The notes below the pieces were generated by a model. It ran no database searches. It had not been told where the DNA came from and saw only the letters and a program-made list of their open reading frames with translations. Below are positions 8,307 through 18,369 of a stretch of DNA of 46,351 bases, piece after piece. Position numbers and translations under genes: made by a program. Position 1 is the stretch's first letter; every line of letters starts with the position of its first letter. The stretch covers positions 1 through 46,351 of the forward strand of contig JANXSF010000114.1 in assembly GCA_025352795.1 (NCBI GenBank), in the 5' to 3' direction. Source of the DNA: Acidobacteriota bacterium. Its GTDB lineage: Bacteria > Acidobacteriota > Terriglobia > Bryobacterales > Bryobacteraceae.

Positions 8307-8564
8307 CTACTCACCAGTCGGCGGTTGGCACCATTGCTTCCATCTGTCGTATGCCACGCGATAATCAGTATGCGATCTGTTTTGATTGTAAGGGGTATAG
8401 CACTCTGGTTCCCTAGCTTGATGGTCTTTATATTGAATTCGCACCCACTCTGCAACCACTCGCTTTTGATCGTTATTCAGTCTTTGAATCAGGTCTAACA
8501 CCAACTTTTCGATGGGCGAAGTATCTGAACCTACAATCGAGCGCATCAATTCGCCGGGTTTCAC
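8307..8564 (-). CDS. Hypothetical protein (85 aa), low confidence
   Basis: A GTG-initiated 85-residue frame with a plausible amino-acid mix: an acidic and hydrophobic helix ('SPIEKLVLDLIQRL'), then a basic and polar tail with several Tyr and Trp. It begins just downstream of the truncated IS3 orfB start and could be host sequence joined to the element or another decayed fragment. I recognise no family, and no clear Shine-Dalgarno precedes it. Confidence 0.25.
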   Translation of the reverse strand: MKPGELMRSIVGSDTSPIEKLVLDLIQRLNNDQKRVVAEWVRIQYKDHQAREPECYTPYNQNRSHTDYRVAYDRWKQWCQPPTGE

Positions 8565-8574
8565 ACTTACTCTG

Positions 8575-8877
8575 GATCGTTTGCGCCGTTTCTCGCTTGG
8601 CTGCCGGCTCTACCATTTTTTTGCGTTCAGCTCTTTCAAAATCTGGTTGTCCAACATCGCGTCGGCCAGAGCTCTTTTCAACCGGCTGTTTTCCTGTTCC
8701 AACTGCTTGAGTCTTGCAACTCGTCGCCGCTTAGACCGCTGTAGCGCTTCTTCCAACCGTAATAGGTCTGTTGTGGATGCCTTACTTGCCGCACATCTCA
8801 TCCACTGTTGTTTGGCCCGCTTCCCCTTCTCGCAGGATCTCTACGATCTGCTCTTCCCTATATCGGCTCTGCTTCAT
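8575..8877 (-). pseudogene. Decayed IS3-family transposase orfA (with start of orfB)
   Basis: Read on the minus strand from ATG 8875-8877, three frames together restore an IS3 OrfA: 'SRYREEQIVEILREGEAG' (helix-turn-helix start) followed by a stop, then 'YYGWKKRYSGL' in a second frame, then 'QLEQENSRLKRALADAMLDN' (leucine-zipper part) in a third, ending 'LKELNAKKW'. The orfB start follows in the overlapping frame (ATG 8614-8616, 'MVEPAAKRE') and is lost after about a dozen codons. So the element has at least two frameshifts, one stop, and lacks its catalytic DDE half. It cannot transpose by itself. It lies inside the putative island, close to the att copy. Confidence 0.75.
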
Positions 8878-8987
8878 CCTATCCTCCTTCTTCTGAGGAT
8901 GGTACATTTTCCAATAGAATCATTTTACGGCGTCACGTCACACCGAGCTTATGGGCTGCCGATTTTCAATCTCGACAGCTTGGCTGA

Positions 8988-11900
8988 CTAGTTTAAAATC
9001 AGTTCAATGTCATCGATGGCCATGTCATTTCCGCCGGCGGTGAGGTTCGTGTCCTGAAGGTTAATTACCGCTTGGGAGGACTGCGCGGTGAACGTTACCA
9101 CCAACTGTTGCCAGAGTGGGGACGAGGGCGTTGCTGGACAAGCTGCTCCGCTTACTAGCAAAGTGAGTGGAGTACCCACTACCACGTTATCAACGGTGAA
9201 TTGTAAAGTGGGAGGGGAGACATGATAGGCATTCGCCGCCCACACGGATAAGCGGTATTGACTGCCCGGAGTGAGTCCGGATACGGTACGCGACCAGATC
9301 GATTCCACCCTGCCACCTCGCCCGTTAGCTACCAGCATTTTGCCCGCCCCTCCGTGTCCGGTGAAGGAGCAGAATAGCGGATGGTTGGATTGCGGATTAG
9401 CGGAAATGGTGTAGGTTCCTTCCGGCCACAACGGCGAGGTCAAATAGGGAGCCGGTGTTGTTTTCAATGGAGCCACATACTGGTAGTCCGACAGGACTTC
9501 AAAATCTTCCTTGAAAATGGAAGTGCCTCCACCTACCGGAACAAGCTCGACATCATCAATGGCGAAATCGTTGCCCGAAGGGACAAGATTCAGATCCTGT
9601 AAATTGATTGCCGCTTGCGTGGATGTGGCCGTGAAGGTCACCACCAATTGGCGCCACAGGGGGGTGGCTGAGGTGGTCGGGCAGGAGGCTCCGTTTGAGG
9701 AAGCGGTGACGGTTTGATTTATGGGGGAGCCGTCCACGGTGAACCGAAGAATTGCCGGTGCGTCATGGTAGGCGGAAGCAACCCAAACCGAAAGCTGATA
9801 CTGCACGCCAACCGTAAGTCCGGACACGGTTCTGGCCCAAACCGATTCAACAGCCCCACCTCGGCCATTGGCCACCAACATTCGAGTTGATCCCGTTGTA
9901 TGGTCGCCGAACGAGCAGAACAAGGGATGAACCGACTGCGGATTCTTGGTGATGGTGTAAGTGCCTTCAGGCCACAAAGGCGCATTGAATTGTGTCATTG
10001 TAACTCCGGCCGCTAAGGGTGGAACATAGTCGTAATCGGAAAGGGTTTCGAAGTCCTCGCGGAATACGTAGGGGACCACCGTACTTGCCGCAGTGGTGCG
10101 GAAACTCCAGGTTGCGGAGCTTGCGGAACCGGAGGTGTTCTTCGCGACAATCCTCCAATAATAGACACTATTTAGGACCACGCCCGTTGGGGAGTAACTG
10201 GTGCTTGTGGTGTTGGCCAGAAGCGCTGGTGGATTTTGCGGGCCGAAATAAACATCGTAGGAGGTTGCGCCGGCTGAGGCTGTCCAACTCAACGACGGGT
10301 TGACGCCGATGATTGCCGTACCGTTCGCTGGAAGAAGTGGCGTGGCCGGAGGTAATGCGGTAATGGCCGTAACGTCGCTGGCTGTTGCGGTAACTGCTCC
10401 AGACGCGGATGCCGTTACGGCATTAGTAACTTGCGCGGAAGCATTAGACGCCACTGTGACGGTTATGGTTATTGGTTGGGCGCTTGCGCCGGCAGGGAGT
10501 GTTGCCGGTCGCGTGCAGGTTAGTGTGGCAAGCGTGCAGTTCCATCCGGCCCCGCTGATGGCGGTAGCTGTAAGTCCGGCAGGAAGAGTATCCACCACCG
10601 TTAAAGCACCGGTTGTGGGACCGGGCCCGCTGTTGGTTACTGAAATTGTGTAAGTGGCGTTGGTTTGATTGAACAGGAAGTTACCAGAGTGGGTGCTGCT
10701 GGCTACTAAGACACCGTTAAGCATGCCGATAAGTACGGCTATGTTGTTCCCGTTATTATTTGACAAGGCAAGATCGGTCTTGCCGTCTCCATTAAAATCG
10801 CCCACAACGATGCCGTTGGGAGACACACCGGCGGGATAGGAAATAGCCGCCTGCAAGGTTCCGTCGCCCTTGCCGTAAAGAAGGTATACAGCGTTACCGC
10901 CCGCTCCAGTCAAGATGACATCCAGCTTGCCGTCCCCGTTAACGTCCCCTAGCGCTAATGACGCGCCTTGGGCTCCACTTGAATAAGCAACATAGGGTAA
11001 GAGAGTGCCGTTGGCCTGACCTAAGAGAACATACACTGAACCGCCTGAATCGACGCCTACTACGTCCATCCACCCATCACCATTAAGATCACCGGCAACG
11101 ATAAACTGGCTACTTGCTGTGGAGTAGTATTTAGAGGGCTCAAAAGTTCCGTCGCCCTTGCCCGGGTACACGAACAAGGAGCCGTAATAGTTGGTTAATA
11201 TATCGGGGATTCCATCTGCATTGAAATCCACGGCCGCAATCGAGGTTAAGGAATTGGAGAAGCTTGCGGTTTTGCGAAAAGTACCGTCACCGTTGTTCAA
11301 CATCACTCGGAATTCATTCTGAAAGGTTATCAACAGGTCCGGTTTCGCATCCAAATCAAAATCCGCGACGGCGACAGTGTTAGGTGACAAATCAAGATTG
11401 AGGACGTTAGGGGACTGAAATGTTCCTGAGCCGGAACCAAGCAAGATGTGAATCGTTTTCTCGCCTGAATTGGCGACAACCAAATCCTTTTTGCCATCGC
11501 CGTTCATGTCTGCCACAGCTACCGAATTAGGTTGCAAGCCAACGACATAATCTACTTTGGCCTGGAACGTACCGTCACCGTTGCCGAGCAGAACGCTCAC
11601 GCTGTTCGATCCGATATTTGGCGTCACTAAATCCAATATGCCGTCGCCATTCAGATCGGCCGAGACGATTCCGCTCGGCGTCGACCCCGTGCTATAAGTA
11701 GCCGGGGCAGCGAAACCACTTGCCTGTGCCGCCGTCACGGTCACCACAAGCGCCGCGCTTTGACTGGGCCCGTGAGTGGCATCGCCCGCGTAGACGGCAG
11801 TAACTGTACGACGCCCCGCCTGCGTCATTTGCGCAGTGTAAGAGGCAACCCCGCCGCTCAACGCCGACGAGCCGAGCAATTGCACGCCATCGTAGAAGGC

Positions 11901-14900
11901 CACCGAGCCAGTGGCTGCCCCTGAACCGGTAATGGTGGCTTTCAACGCGGTGGCCGCCCCTAGCGTAAGTGCGCTTTGCGAGGAGGTTAGCGAAGTAGAA
12001 GTGGCCAATACGATGGCCGTGGGATCGTTCACCCGGTTGGTGATTCCATTATAGGCTACCGCCACTTGGGGCGTTACCGTTGACGCGGATAATCCGCTGG
12101 AGGCATTCACTACAAGGATAATCGGATCGAAGCTGCTACCCATGTTTACGCTATCGGAACGCTGGCAGAATTGGCTGTTGCAGTTCCAGCCATTTCCGTT
12201 CATCGTGCTAAGAGTTAGACCGCTTGGCAGGGATGGCGTTACAGTTACCACGCCAGAAATAGAGTTATAGCTGGGATTGGTAACCACAATCTGATAAGTT
12301 CCGGTACGGCCCGCCGTGATCCTACTGGCATGAGTGGTGGCGATGGAAAGCCCGGAGCTTTGCGCGCCAAGGAATAGGTTGATGGAACTTTGGTTGAACA
12401 CAACAAAATCGGGCTTACCGTCCCCATTGAACTCCCCAAGAACAATATTGCCGGTAGCGCCATCGGTCGTGGCCGTTGATACACTCGGGAAGGATCCAAA
12501 CCCGTTTCCGAACGCAATCGAAACAGTATTGTTGTAATACCCACGGTAGGCGATGTCCGGCATTCCGTCGCCGTTAAAGTCGCCAGCTTGGGAAGTGCCA
12601 AAAGGAGTGGGGATATTGCTGGCGCTGGTTGCCGCCGGAAGAAGACCACCACTTCCATCACCACGCAACAACGAGATACCCGACCAAGAAACTATGGCCA
12701 CATCCAGCCTGGGGTATCCCATAAATTCCCCCACAACCAGACTAGGAAAGGCGATTGCGGAGTAGGGATACGTTTGCACCGGTTGGAACGTGCCGTCGCC
12801 GTTGCCCAGAAAGATTCTCACCCCGGAGTTCGACTCATCGTAGGAAACGATGTCTAACTTTCCGTCTTTGTTCATGTCTGCAATTTGTGTTGTGCCTGAC
12901 CCGAAGTTACCCAAAGCATATCGCAGCGGGTCCTGAAACGTGCCATCCCCCTTGCCCAACCTTACCGTAACCCCTTGCCAAAATTGCACCAGGTCCGCGT
13001 TTCCGTCGTTGTTGATATCAACAATGGAAACAATGCCTGGATTCGTATCGCTCAACGTAGTGGGTGCTTGAAACGTTCCGTCACCTTTCCCCAGCATGAT
13101 GATCAGATCGCCGCCGTTGTAGGTGCTACCCACCAAATCTGTCTTGCCGTCCCCATTCAGGTCTCCGGCCACGACAGTGAGAAGGGAATAGACAGAAGCG
13201 ACGGGATAAGCTACCGGTGATTGAAACGTTCCATCCCCATTCCCAAGCAGGATATTAATGGCCGAAGTACCAGCAACCGCCAGATCTGCCTTGCCATCGC
13301 GATTGAAATCACCCACCACCCCGTAGCCGGTATTGGGGAGCACGATACTGCGAACTGTGGCGCCATTGGCGGAGACGGGGTTTACTGTTTGGATTCGAGT
13401 GCTGGAAAAAACCGGGCCAAAGTTAGCGTCTCCAACGTATCGGGCGGTGAGCGACCGGCCACCAGAAGGCAGCAATTTCGTTGTGAATAATGCTTGTCCG
13501 TTGCTAATTGCGGCGGTTCCCAGCATGGTGTCCCCGTCATAGAAACTGACGATGCCAGTTCCGGAGCCGACTGTTGCGCTTATAGTAACTGATGCACCTA
13601 AGGTAGAAGGGTTGGGAGTGGAGGTTATGCCAATGGTAGTCGCGTAGCGAATGTTAGTCACGTCGGTGGCGATATTGTTGCTGTTGTTGCCGTCACTTCC
13701 TCCGGAGACGGTAACGGAACCGGTAATTGGGCCCGGCGTGTTGCCCACATTGACACTAATCAGGATCGGTGGGTAGCTTGCGCTCGCGGCCAGCGAATCC
13801 GAACGCGTGCAGGTAAGCGTGGATAGTACGCACGTCCAGCCAGAACCGGCAATGGCTGTGGCAGTGAGTCCGGTGGGCAGCACATCTACAACGCCGACAG
13901 CGCCGACGGAGGCGATTTCCCCGATATTCTTTACAATCACTCTGTACAAAGCGCCGGTTTGACCTTGGGTAAACCCCGCCTCGTGAGATAGAGCAACCGT
14001 TAAATCTGGAACGGCTCCGCCCAGAAAAGCTGTAAGTGTTGTGGAATAAGCCGGCAAGGCTAACAGATCTGTCTGGCCGTCCCCATTTACCTCGGTAGCT
14101 AGAGTTGTTATGCCGTCAACGTTTGGCGTGTAGGACTTGCCAGTTTGAAAGGTTCCGTCCCCATTGCCTAACGCGACATTCAAGGTCGCCGGGTAATTGG
14201 TGGCGAATATGGCGTCCAGCTTTCCGTCGCCATTCACGTCGGCCAGGGCCTGGACACTTGCATAGGCGTAATATCCCGAGGCAACCGCGGGTTGAAACGT
14301 TCCGTCTCCTTTGCCGAGAAGAACTTGTATGCCGCCATAGCTCTGACTTACGCCAAAAGCCATATCCATTTTGCCGTCGCCGTTCACATCTCCGAAAATA
14401 GCCGGCGTAATCAGCGCGGTGTTGTACGGTTGGCCGGTGAACGTTCCGTCCCCATTGCCAAGATAAATAACGGAGTTCGTATAGTACAGTCCGTTGGCCA
14501 CAAAATCGGCCTTCCCGTCTCCGTTGAGATCGCCGATTGTTGTGCTTTGAAAGGAGAGTCCGGTAGGGGAAGTAATGCTCACCGGCGTCTTGAAGGTTCC
14601 GTCTCCGTTCCCTGGAAGGTATCGCAATGCCGTAGCGGGAGTAGAGCCCGTAATCAGTAAGTCCGCAGTTCCATCTCCGTCCAAATCCCCGACAGAAATT
14701 GAGTAGGGTGTAGAGCCAATCGAGAAAGCGGCCGCCGCCTGAAAGGTGCCATCACCATTCCCTAACAGAATGCTGATCGGAGTATTACCAGAAGAACTTA
14801 CCACCAGATCCAATTTGCCGTCGGAGTTGAAATCCCCGGTAGCTACAAGCCCCACGCCACCGCTAATAGGATAGGCAACCGGCGCGCGAAAAGATCCATC

Positions 14901-15365
14901 ACCGTTCCCCAAATAAACATTGACGTAGTTTGTGCCCTGCGCTGTTAGCAAATCCACCTTTGAGTCACCATTCACATCGGCGGCGACGATGAAAGGCAGT
15001 GCCATCCCGGTACCCGAAAGAGTTGTGTTCACCGTAGAGCCCTTCAAACCCAACGATGGAACCGCGTTTACCGTCTGCGTCAATGTTGCCGTGGCGCCGG
15101 CATAGTAAGCTCTTAGATTCCGGACTCCAGACGGCAAGCCGATCGTGGTAAAGCCCGCCGAGGAACCGGAAACAGCGCCAACGCCCAACATGGTGGCTCC
15201 ATCGTAGAACGTAACTTTCCCCGTACCCGGAGCGCTCAATGTGGCGGTGAGGGTGACCGGCGAACCGAAAACTGATGGGTTTTGTGAGCTGGTTAAAGTA
15301 AGGCTAGCAGCAAAAACGGATGAAAGAATCAAACAACACGTAAGTAGGACCCAACGACCGGGCAT
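8988..15365 (-). CDS. Giant secreted modular protein: three [Ig-like / seven FG-GAP / DUF11] modules, FN3, two tandem C-terminal domains
   Basis: A 2125-residue extracellular protein. The start at 15365 (not the ATG 54 bases upstream) is set by a strong GGAGGGG and gives a signal peptide (residues 1-20, 'LLTCCLILSSVFAAS'). Then come three large modules, from about residues 25, 575 and 1120. Each has an Ig-like domain ('FYDGATMLG'-type), an array of FG-GAP/VCBS units ('GDFNGDGKPD...LLGNGDGTF', Ca-binding DxNxDGxxD loops; six obvious plus one weak per array, enough for a seven-bladed propeller), and a DUF11 domain with a conserved 'GWxC...C' pair. A fibronectin-III-like domain (about 1668-1762) and two similar domains of about 180 residues ('FREDFETLSDY' and 'FKEDFEVLSDY') close the protein. 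It is probably an adhesin or surface polysaccharide-binding protein; no anchor motif is visible. Confidence 0.92.
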   Translation of the reverse strand: MPGRWVLLTCCLILSSVFAASLTLTSSQNPSVFGSPVTLTATLSAPGTGKVTFYDGATMLGVGAVSGSSAGFTTIGLPSGVRNLRAYYAGATATLTQTVNAVPSLGLKGSTVNTTLSGTGMALPFIVAADVNGDSKVDLLTAQGTNYVNVYLGNGDGSFRAPVAYPISGGVGLVATGDFNSDGKLDLVVSSSGNTPISILLGNGDGTFQAAAAFSIGSTPYSISVGDLDGDGTADLLITGSTPATALRYLPGNGDGTFKTPVSITSPTGLSFQSTTIGDLNGDGKADFVANGLYYTNSVIYLGNGDGTFTGQPYNTALITPAIFGDVNGDGKMDMAFGVSQSYGGIQVLLGKGDGTFQPAVASGYYAYASVQALADVNGDGKLDAIFATNYPATLNVALGNGDGTFQTGKSYTPNVDGITTLATEVNGDGQTDLLALPAYSTTLTAFLGGAVPDLTVALSHEAGFTQGQTGALYRVIVKNIGEIASVGAVGVVDVLPTGLTATAIAGSGWTCVLSTLTCTRSDSLAASASYPPILISVNVGNTPGPITGSVTVSGGSDGNNSNNIATDVTNIRYATTIGITSTPNPSTLGASVTISATVGSGTGIVSFYDGDTMLGTAAISNGQALFTTKLLPSGGRSLTARYVGDANFGPVFSSTRIQTVNPVSANGATVRSIVLPNTGYGVVGDFNRDGKADLAVAGTSAINILLGNGDGTFQSPVAYPVASVYSLLTVVAGDLNGDGKTDLVGSTYNGGDLIIMLGKGDGTFQAPTTLSDTNPGIVSIVDINNDGNADLVQFWQGVTVRLGKGDGTFQDPLRYALGNFGSGTTQIADMNKDGKLDIVSYDESNSGVRIFLGNGDGTFQPVQTYPYSAIAFPSLVVGEFMGYPRLDVAIVSWSGISLLRGDGSGGLLPAATSASNIPTPFGTSQAGDFNGDGMPDIAYRGYYNNTVSIAFGNGFGSFPSVSTATTDGATGNIVLGEFNGDGKPDFVVFNQSSINLFLGAQSSGLSIATTHASRITAGRTGTYQIVVTNPSYNSISGVVTVTPSLPSGLTLSTMNGNGWNCNSQFCQRSDSVNMGSSFDPIILVVNASSGLSASTVTPQVAVAYNGITNRVNDPTAIVLATSTSLTSSQSALTLGAATALKATITGSGAATGSVAFYDGVQLLGSSALSGGVASYTAQMTQAGRRTVTAVYAGDATHGPSQSAALVVTVTAAQASGFAAPATYSTGSTPSGIVSADLNGDGILDLVTPNIGSNSVSVLLGNGDGTFQAKVDYVVGLQPNSVAVADMNGDGKKDLVVANSGEKTIHILLGSGSGTFQSPNVLNLDLSPNTVAVADFDLDAKPDLLITFQNEFRVMLNNGDGTFRKTASFSNSLTSIAAVDFNADGIPDILTNYYGSLFVYPGKGDGTFEPSKYYSTASSQFIVAGDLNGDGWMDVVGVDSGGSVYVLLGQANGTLLPYVAYSSGAQGASLALGDVNGDGKLDVILTGAGGNAVYLLYGKGDGTLQAAISYPAGVSPNGIVVGDFNGDGKTDLALSNNNGNNIAVLIGMLNGVLVASSTHSGNFLFNQTNATYTISVTNSGPGPTTGALTVVDTLPAGLTATAISGAGWNCTLATLTCTRPATLPAGASAQPITITVTVASNASAQVTNAVTASASGAVTATASDVTAITALPPATPLLPANGTAIIGVNPSLSWTASAGATSYDVYFGPQNPPALLANTTSTSYSPTGVVLNSVYYWRIVAKNTSGSASSATWSFRTTAASTVVPYVFREDFETLSDYDYVPPLAAGVTMTQFNAPLWPEGTYTITKNPQSVHPLFCSFGDHTTGSTRMLVANGRGGAVESVWARTVSGLTVGVQYQLSVWVASAYHDAPAILRFTVDGSPINQTVTASSNGASCPTTSATPLWRQLVVTFTATSTQAAINLQDLNLVPSGNDFAIDDVELVPVGGGTSIFKEDFEVLSDYQYVAPLKTTPAPYLTSPLWPEGTYTISANPQSNHPLFCSFTGHGGAGKMLVANGRGGRVESIWSRTVSGLTPGSQYRLSVWAANAYHVSPPTLQFTVDNVVVGTPLTLLVSGAACPATPSSPLWQQLVVTFTAQSSQAVINLQDTNLTAGGNDMAIDDIELILN

Positions 15366-15403
15366 AGCCCCTCCGAATTCTCTCGGCCCGCACTCTTGTT
15401 GGA

Positions 15404-15425
15404 CGAAAGTTGTTTGCAACTTTCG
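15404..15425 (-). promoter_or_regulatory. Perfect hairpin in the leader of the giant FG-GAP gene
   Basis: A 9-bp perfect inverted repeat (CGAAAGTTG, 4-nt loop, CAACTTTCG) 39 bases upstream of the chosen ATG. No T-run follows it towards the gene, so it is not a terminator. It could be an operator or a 5' mRNA hairpin. The surrounding stretch 15366-15683 holds no gene that I can support. A 43-codon minus-strand frame (15602-15733, 'ISSGLKQLGAFKQF') looks protein-like but has no partner evidence. Confidence 0.45.
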
Positions 15426-15683
15426 GGTCGATCCTTAACCCATGGTGCGATTAGTTTGACTACGGTAACGCCGTTAGAGATATAAGTATATTAACACGCA
15501 TTGTCCATAATACTCTTAGTTGAAAATAGTCTTAAACACCTTATTCCATTGGTGGTAAAGTTCGCGAGGGACGACCGCGCAGCAGGATTCATCGCTGACC
15601 GCTACCGGCCTCCGAACTCACCTTTCCTGAGGTATTGGTCGTTAACGCCGGAGTTGGAGCGTACGGGTTCGCCCTGAAACTGT

Positions 15684-17017
15684 TTGAAGGCTCCGAGTTG
15701 TTTGAGGCCGGAGCTGATGGTGTTGGTAGCCATTCGTACAGCCCGCAAGCGCATCGTATTTTCCAATTCTCGTATCGACGTCGCCACTGGCCGGGCCCGC
15801 GTCTCCTCTTCATTTGTTGCTGAAGTTCTCTTGGCTGCCCGAGGAAGCGGCACAGACCTAAAAGCCGTAATAAAGAACTCCAAAGTGGAGGAGACGAAAA
15901 TTGGTTGGTCGGCCCCGAACGACCTAGCCAGATGTATTGATAATGTCGAATACGACCTCGCAACCTTGCGCCAGGCAATCATCGACAAGCGCGCTGGCGG
16001 CTATGCTTGGATAGGGAAGATAAATTCCCACACCACGCGTGCAATTGAGACGCGCGCAAAGCGGTGGCATAAGTCGTGGTCAGTAGTTGACGGGTTCATG
16101 CCTAGCAACCTGTTCCCAGAGCCGCTCCTTGCTGAAGTGGGGCCGAAGCAGAAGGCATATTCCGTTTCGTCACTGCAAGAGTTCTGCAAGTGCCCGTATC
16201 GCTTCTATTTGTCCGAAGTGGCGCGGGTCAAACCTATGACCGAGCCGCAATCACTGGACCACATGACGCCAACGATTCGAGGGCGAATATTCCACCAAGT
16301 ACTGTTTGAGACTAAAGCAGGTCGTGACATCTATTTGATGGACGAAGCTCTTGCTCGCGTTGCTGCTTCAGAGGCCGAATTGTGTGCGCCTCCGATAAGA
16401 GCGATCTGGGACTCAGACATCGAGAAAATCCGGGCGGACCTTGTGGGATGGATCGCGACTCGCCCGGCAAATTGGGAGCCTGCGTATGTGGAACTTGCAT
16501 TTGGGCTCGCTGATCTCTCCAACCGAGATGCCGCCAGTGTTGCCGACCCAGTCTCATTGGCTGACGGCTTCAAAGTGAAGGGGTCGATCGATTTAGTTGA
16601 AAAAGATGGAAGCGGCCGTGTTCGTATTGTTGACCATAAAACCGGAAAGTTTCCCCATAATTTAAGGAATACGGTGATTGATGGGGGCAAGATTTTGCAA
16701 CCTGCTATCTACACGCAACTGTTCGAGATTTTGAGACCGGACTCCGTTCGTGAATCACTTTTGGCATTCAGCACAGTTCGAGGCGGCTACAAGTCCATCG
16801 CAATCCAGAATAATGCGGAAGCAAAGCGGCGTACGGCGCTTGTGCTGGGCCTCATCAACGATTCATTTTCAGAGCGTCTTTTCCCGCAGCACCCCGTTCA
16901 GAAGCATGCAAGACATGCGAATACCAATCGGTGTGCGGCCCTTACGAAGAGGAAAGAACGGCCAACAAAGATCCCGGCCAGATTCTGGGCTTAATCGAGA
17001 TCAGGAGACTGTCATGA
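15684..17017 (+). pseudogene. AddB-like PD-(D/E)XK nuclease, truncated and frameshifted
   Basis: The sequence from about 15738 resembles the C-terminal half of AddB-type exonucleases: 'SSLQEFCKCPYRFYL' (first Fe-S cysteines), 'GRIFHQVLFE', and the nuclease core 'VKGSIDLVE...RIVDHKTGK' with the D...D-x-K pattern near residues 300-322 of the frame. The long frame ends at 16994 in an unrelated tail. In the neighbouring frame the true end appears: 'ACKTCEYQSVCGP' with the other three Fe-S cysteines, then 'DPGQILGLIEIRRLS' to TGA 17015-17017. One missing base near 16895-16903 accounts for the break. The N-terminal helicase-like half is absent. The end overlaps the following helicase start by ATGA, as in a real addBA operon. 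Probably inactive. Confidence 0.7.
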
Positions 17018-17880
17018 CAGGTGAAGCCCGCGCCCCTCAAGGCGTTTTCCTGGAAGCCTCAGCGGGAACCGGCAAAACAACAGCTCTTGTGGATGCGATG
17101 GCCGGTGCCATCGAAGATGGATTACTGATTGATAGGATCGCTGCCGTCACATTCACGCACCAAGCCGCAGGCGAGATGAAGCTCCGGTTGAGACAGAAGC
17201 TGGATCTCATAGCATCCGACCGGTCTCAAGCTGCGGTTCAGTCTCTTGACAAGGCTTTCATTGGAACAATTCACGGCTTTTGCGCGAACCTAATTCGTCG
17301 GAGGCCCGTCGAAGCCAGGGTTGATCCGTCGTTTCAAGAAATGGATGAAGGTCAATCCCGGCGCATGTTTTCCGATGTGTTTAGGCGATGGCTTGAACAC
17401 GAAATGACCTCCATTCCGCCCGGCTTGAAGCGGGCGCTCTCAAGGCTCTCCTGGATGGATAGCCCCTCGGGTCCAATTGACAAATTGCGGGATGCGGCAT
17501 GGCAATTGGCGGAATGGCGGGATCATCCCCAACCGTGGGAGAGGCGCGCGCTCGACAGAGAAAATGCCATTGACTCACTTCGGAATCAACTGGCATCCAC
17601 GCTCGACGTTTGGCCTATTCATGAAACGACTTGGGCTCGGAACATCCTCGCCGAAATCCTGAATCGCATCCGATCCTTGGAGCTTGCAGGAACTCTTGAT
17701 TCCGATGAGGTCGAAAGCGATCTGATCAGCATTTCGAAGCTCGTCGCGAAAGCTTCGCTTCGACCGCGCAGTGAAGCTGCGGAGGCTCTGTCGGCGCTTA
17801 AATCAAATGTCAAAGAATATGCTCGGAGCGCCAATCCATTTGCAATACGACATCCTGCCCATAAAATGGCCTGCGGATGA
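17014..17880 (+). pseudogene. AddA/UvrD-like helicase, N-terminal fragment
   Basis: The start at 17014 overlaps the AddB-like stop (ATGA). The 288-residue product has helicase motif I 'LEASAGTGKTTALV', motif Ia 'AVTFTHQAAGEMKLRL' and motif Ib 'FIGTIHGFCANLI', i.e. the first third of a superfamily 1A UvrD/AddA helicase. AddA proteins are over 1000 residues, so motifs II-VI and the C-terminal nuclease are missing. The frame ends at TGA 17878-17880 and no continuation is seen in the other frames of the next 500 bases. Together with the broken AddB this is the remnant of a recombination nuclease-helicase, carried in the putative island. Confidence 0.7.
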
Positions 17881-18369
17881 CATTTTGCGTAGCCCTGCCA
17901 GCCAAGCCCAAATACTCTTGAAAGGATAGTACAGGCTGCTTCAGGAAATCGAACAAATCCAGGGGATCCTTGAATTTTGATGCTAAACGGCGCGCAGGTT
18001 AGTTGCAGATTCTGCATTGCCACAGGTAACAAGAAAGCCGTCGTTGCCGCAGACCAATGTGCGCTATTGCACGCCAGGCCTCTCTGCGGCATCGATAAAA
18101 GATACATACCCGGCTTTGTCACTCGTTTCTATGGTCAAGTTTAGTCCGTTCGTTTCCACGATACTCCGCGATTGCTCCCGGAATGCCGGATGGGCATTGA
18201 GTGCCTACTGCTCCAAGTGTCTCGGCTTTTGCCACACCCCGGCTGGGTTTAGAAAATTATCCTGGTATTGCTTCGTAAAACTAGCACCGCAGATTCCGGG
18301 CTTATGAAGGCTGACTTTGAAATCGCCGTGCATTCACGGCAGGCATATACACGCCTGGACCGAGCAGTC
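17881..18369. other. Stretch without a supported gene
   Basis: About 490 bases between the helicase fragment and the toxin gene. Several frames of 60-170 codons cross it on both strands, but they overlap each other and start with unlikely codons, so none is preferred. Some minus-strand segments look like decayed coding sequence ('FREQSRSIVETNG', 'KAGYVSFIDAAERPG'), broken by stops. I read it as degraded sequence. Confidence 0.5.

Noticed and set aside
9381-14660. Plus-strand frames of 60-120 codons across the giant gene
   Set aside because: They are antisense shadows of the repetitive FG-GAP codons; their apparent similarity to each other comes from the repeats.
10740-15000. Possible CRISPR or tandem DNA repeats
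   Set aside because: The periodic similarity is at protein level (FG-GAP units) with variable DNA and spacing, not short identical repeats with unique spacers.
15602-15988. A 128-codon minus-strand frame
   Set aside because: It is mostly antisense to the AddB-like sequence. Only its last 43 residues look protein-like, so it is mentioned but not called.
16750-17013. N-terminal extension of the AddA-like helicase
   Set aside because: The upstream ATG at 16750 gives about 88 residues that only mirror the AddB frame. The ATGA overlap at 17014 and the family N-terminus fit better.
17619-18122. A 167-codon minus-strand frame
   Set aside because: It overlaps the helicase fragment and a stop-riddled stretch, has no RBS, and shows no family pattern.
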